Assembly (NCBI GenBank): GCA_019448385.1
Contig: JAGTXO010000006.1
Location: forward strand, 186,001-250,000
Direction of reading: 5' to 3'
Origin: Diacronema lutheri
Taxonomy: Eukaryota > Haptophyta > Pavlovophyceae > Pavlovales > Pavlovaceae
Length of the DNA: 64,000 bases
Shown: positions 62,764 to 64,000 of the stretch, one piece after another
How positions within the stretch are numbered: position 1 is the stretch's first letter
Layout: the number at the start of each line of letters is the position of its first letter
The notes under the pieces: generated by a model
The model's database searches: none
The model's input: only the letters and a program-made list of their open reading frames with translations
Told to the model about the DNA's origin: nothing
Program-made: the position numbers and the translations under genes

Positions 62764-64000
62764 CTTGGCGGTCGCGCTCGGACGCGCTCGCCAGGCGTCG
62801 GACGCGCCTTGCGATTCGACGCTTCGCCGATGTCGAGCTCGCGCCGGTGCGGGACGGCGTGGCCGCGCCGGTGGGCGCCGTAAGTTCCACGCGCGTCTCG
62901 GGCGGCACGATCGGCGCGACGTCTGGGAACGCGAGCGGGGACGAGACAGACGCGCCGGCCGCCGACGGCGCGCCGGCCACCGAGCTGCCAAAGCTCTCCG
63001 CCGGCGCCGCGGGCGCAGCGCTGATGAAATCCATGGTGGGCAGTGGCATTCTCGCGCTGCCCTGGGCGCTCAAGCGTTTCGGCGTCGCGTCGGGCGTCGC
63101 CGGGCTGCTCGTGCTCGCGGTCATCAACGTCGTCGCGATCCGCCTGCTCATCGCGTGCCGCGTGCGACTGTTCGAGCTGGAGGGCGAGCGCACTCGCGTG
63201 CGCGAAGACGTGGGCACGGCCACGCTTGTGCCCGTGGGCGAGGACGACGACGGCATCGTGCCCAACCCGTACGAGATGGTCGCGCGCCGCGCGGTTGGCC
63301 CGCATTTCGCGCGCGCGTGCACATGCGCGCTCGTCGCGGCGCAGCTCGGCGTGGTGACGGCGTACCTCGACGTCGTGACGGTGACAGCCCTCGTCCTCGT
63401 GCCGTGGTGCCCACGCGAAGCCGTCCTCGCCGCGCTGTGGCTCGGGTTGAGCGTCGCCGGGCTGCTGCGCGGTCTGAGCGAGGTCTCATGGCTCGCGCTC
63501 GCCGGGCTGAGCTGCTACCTCTTTGTGATTGCCGCGCTGGTGCGGTACGGCATGCCCAGGCTGCGCGAGCGCGGCGCATCGGACCTCGAACTCTTTGACC
63601 CGTCGGGTTTCGGCTGGTGGTACGGGATCGCCATGTTTGCCTTTGAGGGCATCGGCACGGTCCTGCCCATTCTCGAGGAGATGCGCACGCTCGCACGGCC
63701 CGAGGTCTTCCACGCGGTCGTGCACACGTCCTACCTCACCGCCTTCTGCTTCTACGTGCTCGTCGGCGGCGTGGGCTACGTGGCGTACGGGAGCGAGACC
63801 GCTGACGTGATCCTCTTCAACTTCCCGCCGTCGCTTCTCACCACGCTCACGACGCGCTCGATGGCGGCAATGATGCTCTTCTCGGGCGTCGTGCAAATTT
63901 ACCCGATACACCGCATCGCCGACGGGCTCGCGCGCGCGCGCTTTCCGAGCGGCGGCGGCGGCGGCAGCGCGCACGTGTCGACGGGCCGCCGCTTTGCGCT
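62764..64000 (+). CDS. AAAP-family amino acid transporter (partial)
   Basis: The frame is open from a stop at 62760-62762 to the right edge. From residue MKSMVGSGILALPWALKRFG (ATG at 63024) it is a transmembrane amino acid/auxin permease-type (SLC36/SLC38, AVT) transporter: the first helix with GxGILALPWA, AGLLVLAVINVVAIRLLIAC, AAQLGVVTAYLDVVTVTALV, WYGIAMFAFEGIGTVLPILE, GGVGYVAYGSETADVILFNF, and SMAAMMLFSGVVQIYPIHRI. The N-terminal segment before it (SSTRVSGGTIGATSGNASGD) reads well as a cytosolic tail, but no ATG precedes it in frame, so an upstream exon or a non-obvious splice is likely. The ATG at 62832 is in another frame. The C-terminus lies beyond the window. Confidence 0.82.

Noticed and set aside
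1-64000. tRNA or other small structured RNA genes
   Set aside because: No segment with a convincing T-loop GTTCRANNC plus matching acceptor stem was found by eye; a covariance-model search would be needed to exclude them.

Overview
The window is nuclear DNA from a eukaryotic alga with very high GC content, most likely a haptophyte. A pavlovophyte such as Diacronema/Pavlova fits best, but that is an inference from base composition, compactness and gene content. The evidence is direct on several points: about 28 short spliceosomal introns (roughly 100-250 bp), with half of the donors reading GTGCGC and most acceptors reading GCGCAG; eukaryote-only genes (CNOT2, INTS11, SRP19, ERGIC3, ARL5, PEX13, LCMT1, XRN2-type exonuclease, sterol delta-7 reductase); and proteins of plastid-type function that begin with signal-peptide-like leaders (bacterial-type ribosomal protein L15, an EngB-type GTPase, a peroxiredoxin-like protein), as expected for a complex plastid.

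Layout. 0-24 kb is densely packed: a thioredoxin-fold protein with about 44 copies of a 12-residue repeat (running off the left edge), CNOT2, an MPDU1-like PQ-loop protein, thioredoxin, a Tubby-like protein, INTS11, organellar release factor RF1, ERGIC3/Erv46, a helical-repeat/EngB fusion, an F-box-like protein, a DEAD-box helicase, SRP19, plastid L15 and ARL5. 24.08-29.00 kb is a hAT DNA transposon with 11-bp terminal inverted repeats and a perfect 8-bp target-site duplication. It holds a degenerate BED/hAT transposase and an inserted copy of another repeat family. After a small WCGPT thioredoxin-like gene, 29.9-32.5 kb holds two tandem members of that second family, whose protein has a candidate PD-(D/E)XK nuclease signature, plus a 189-bp tandem repeat. 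From 32.8 kb to the right edge the genes are dense again: sterol delta-7 reductase, PEX13, a peroxiredoxin-like protein, an RWD-RING protein, an acyl-protein-thioesterase-like hydrolase, an unrecognised coiled-coil protein, LCMT1, a PIN-HhH fusion, an EF-hand protein, an XRN2-type exonuclease, a LARGE-like glycosyltransferase, an RI-type LRR protein, a PPR-HMA fusion, a CAMK-like kinase, a signal-peptide/EF-hand/membrane protein and an AAAP amino-acid transporter cut by the right edge.

The genes do not form one pathway. They are housekeeping genes for RNA processing and decay (CNOT2, INTS11, XRN, PIN-HhH), protein targeting (SRP19, ERGIC3, ARL5, PEX13), organelle translation (RF1, L15, EngB) and redox or glycan chemistry. 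Many are head-to-head with 19-120 bp between start codons, so bidirectional promoters must be very short. The most unusual points are the PPR-HMA and PIN-HhH fusions, the coiled-coil insert in ERGIC3, long sense-strand poly-C runs in introns, introns carrying copies of nearby exon sequence, and the GTGCGC splice-donor consensus.
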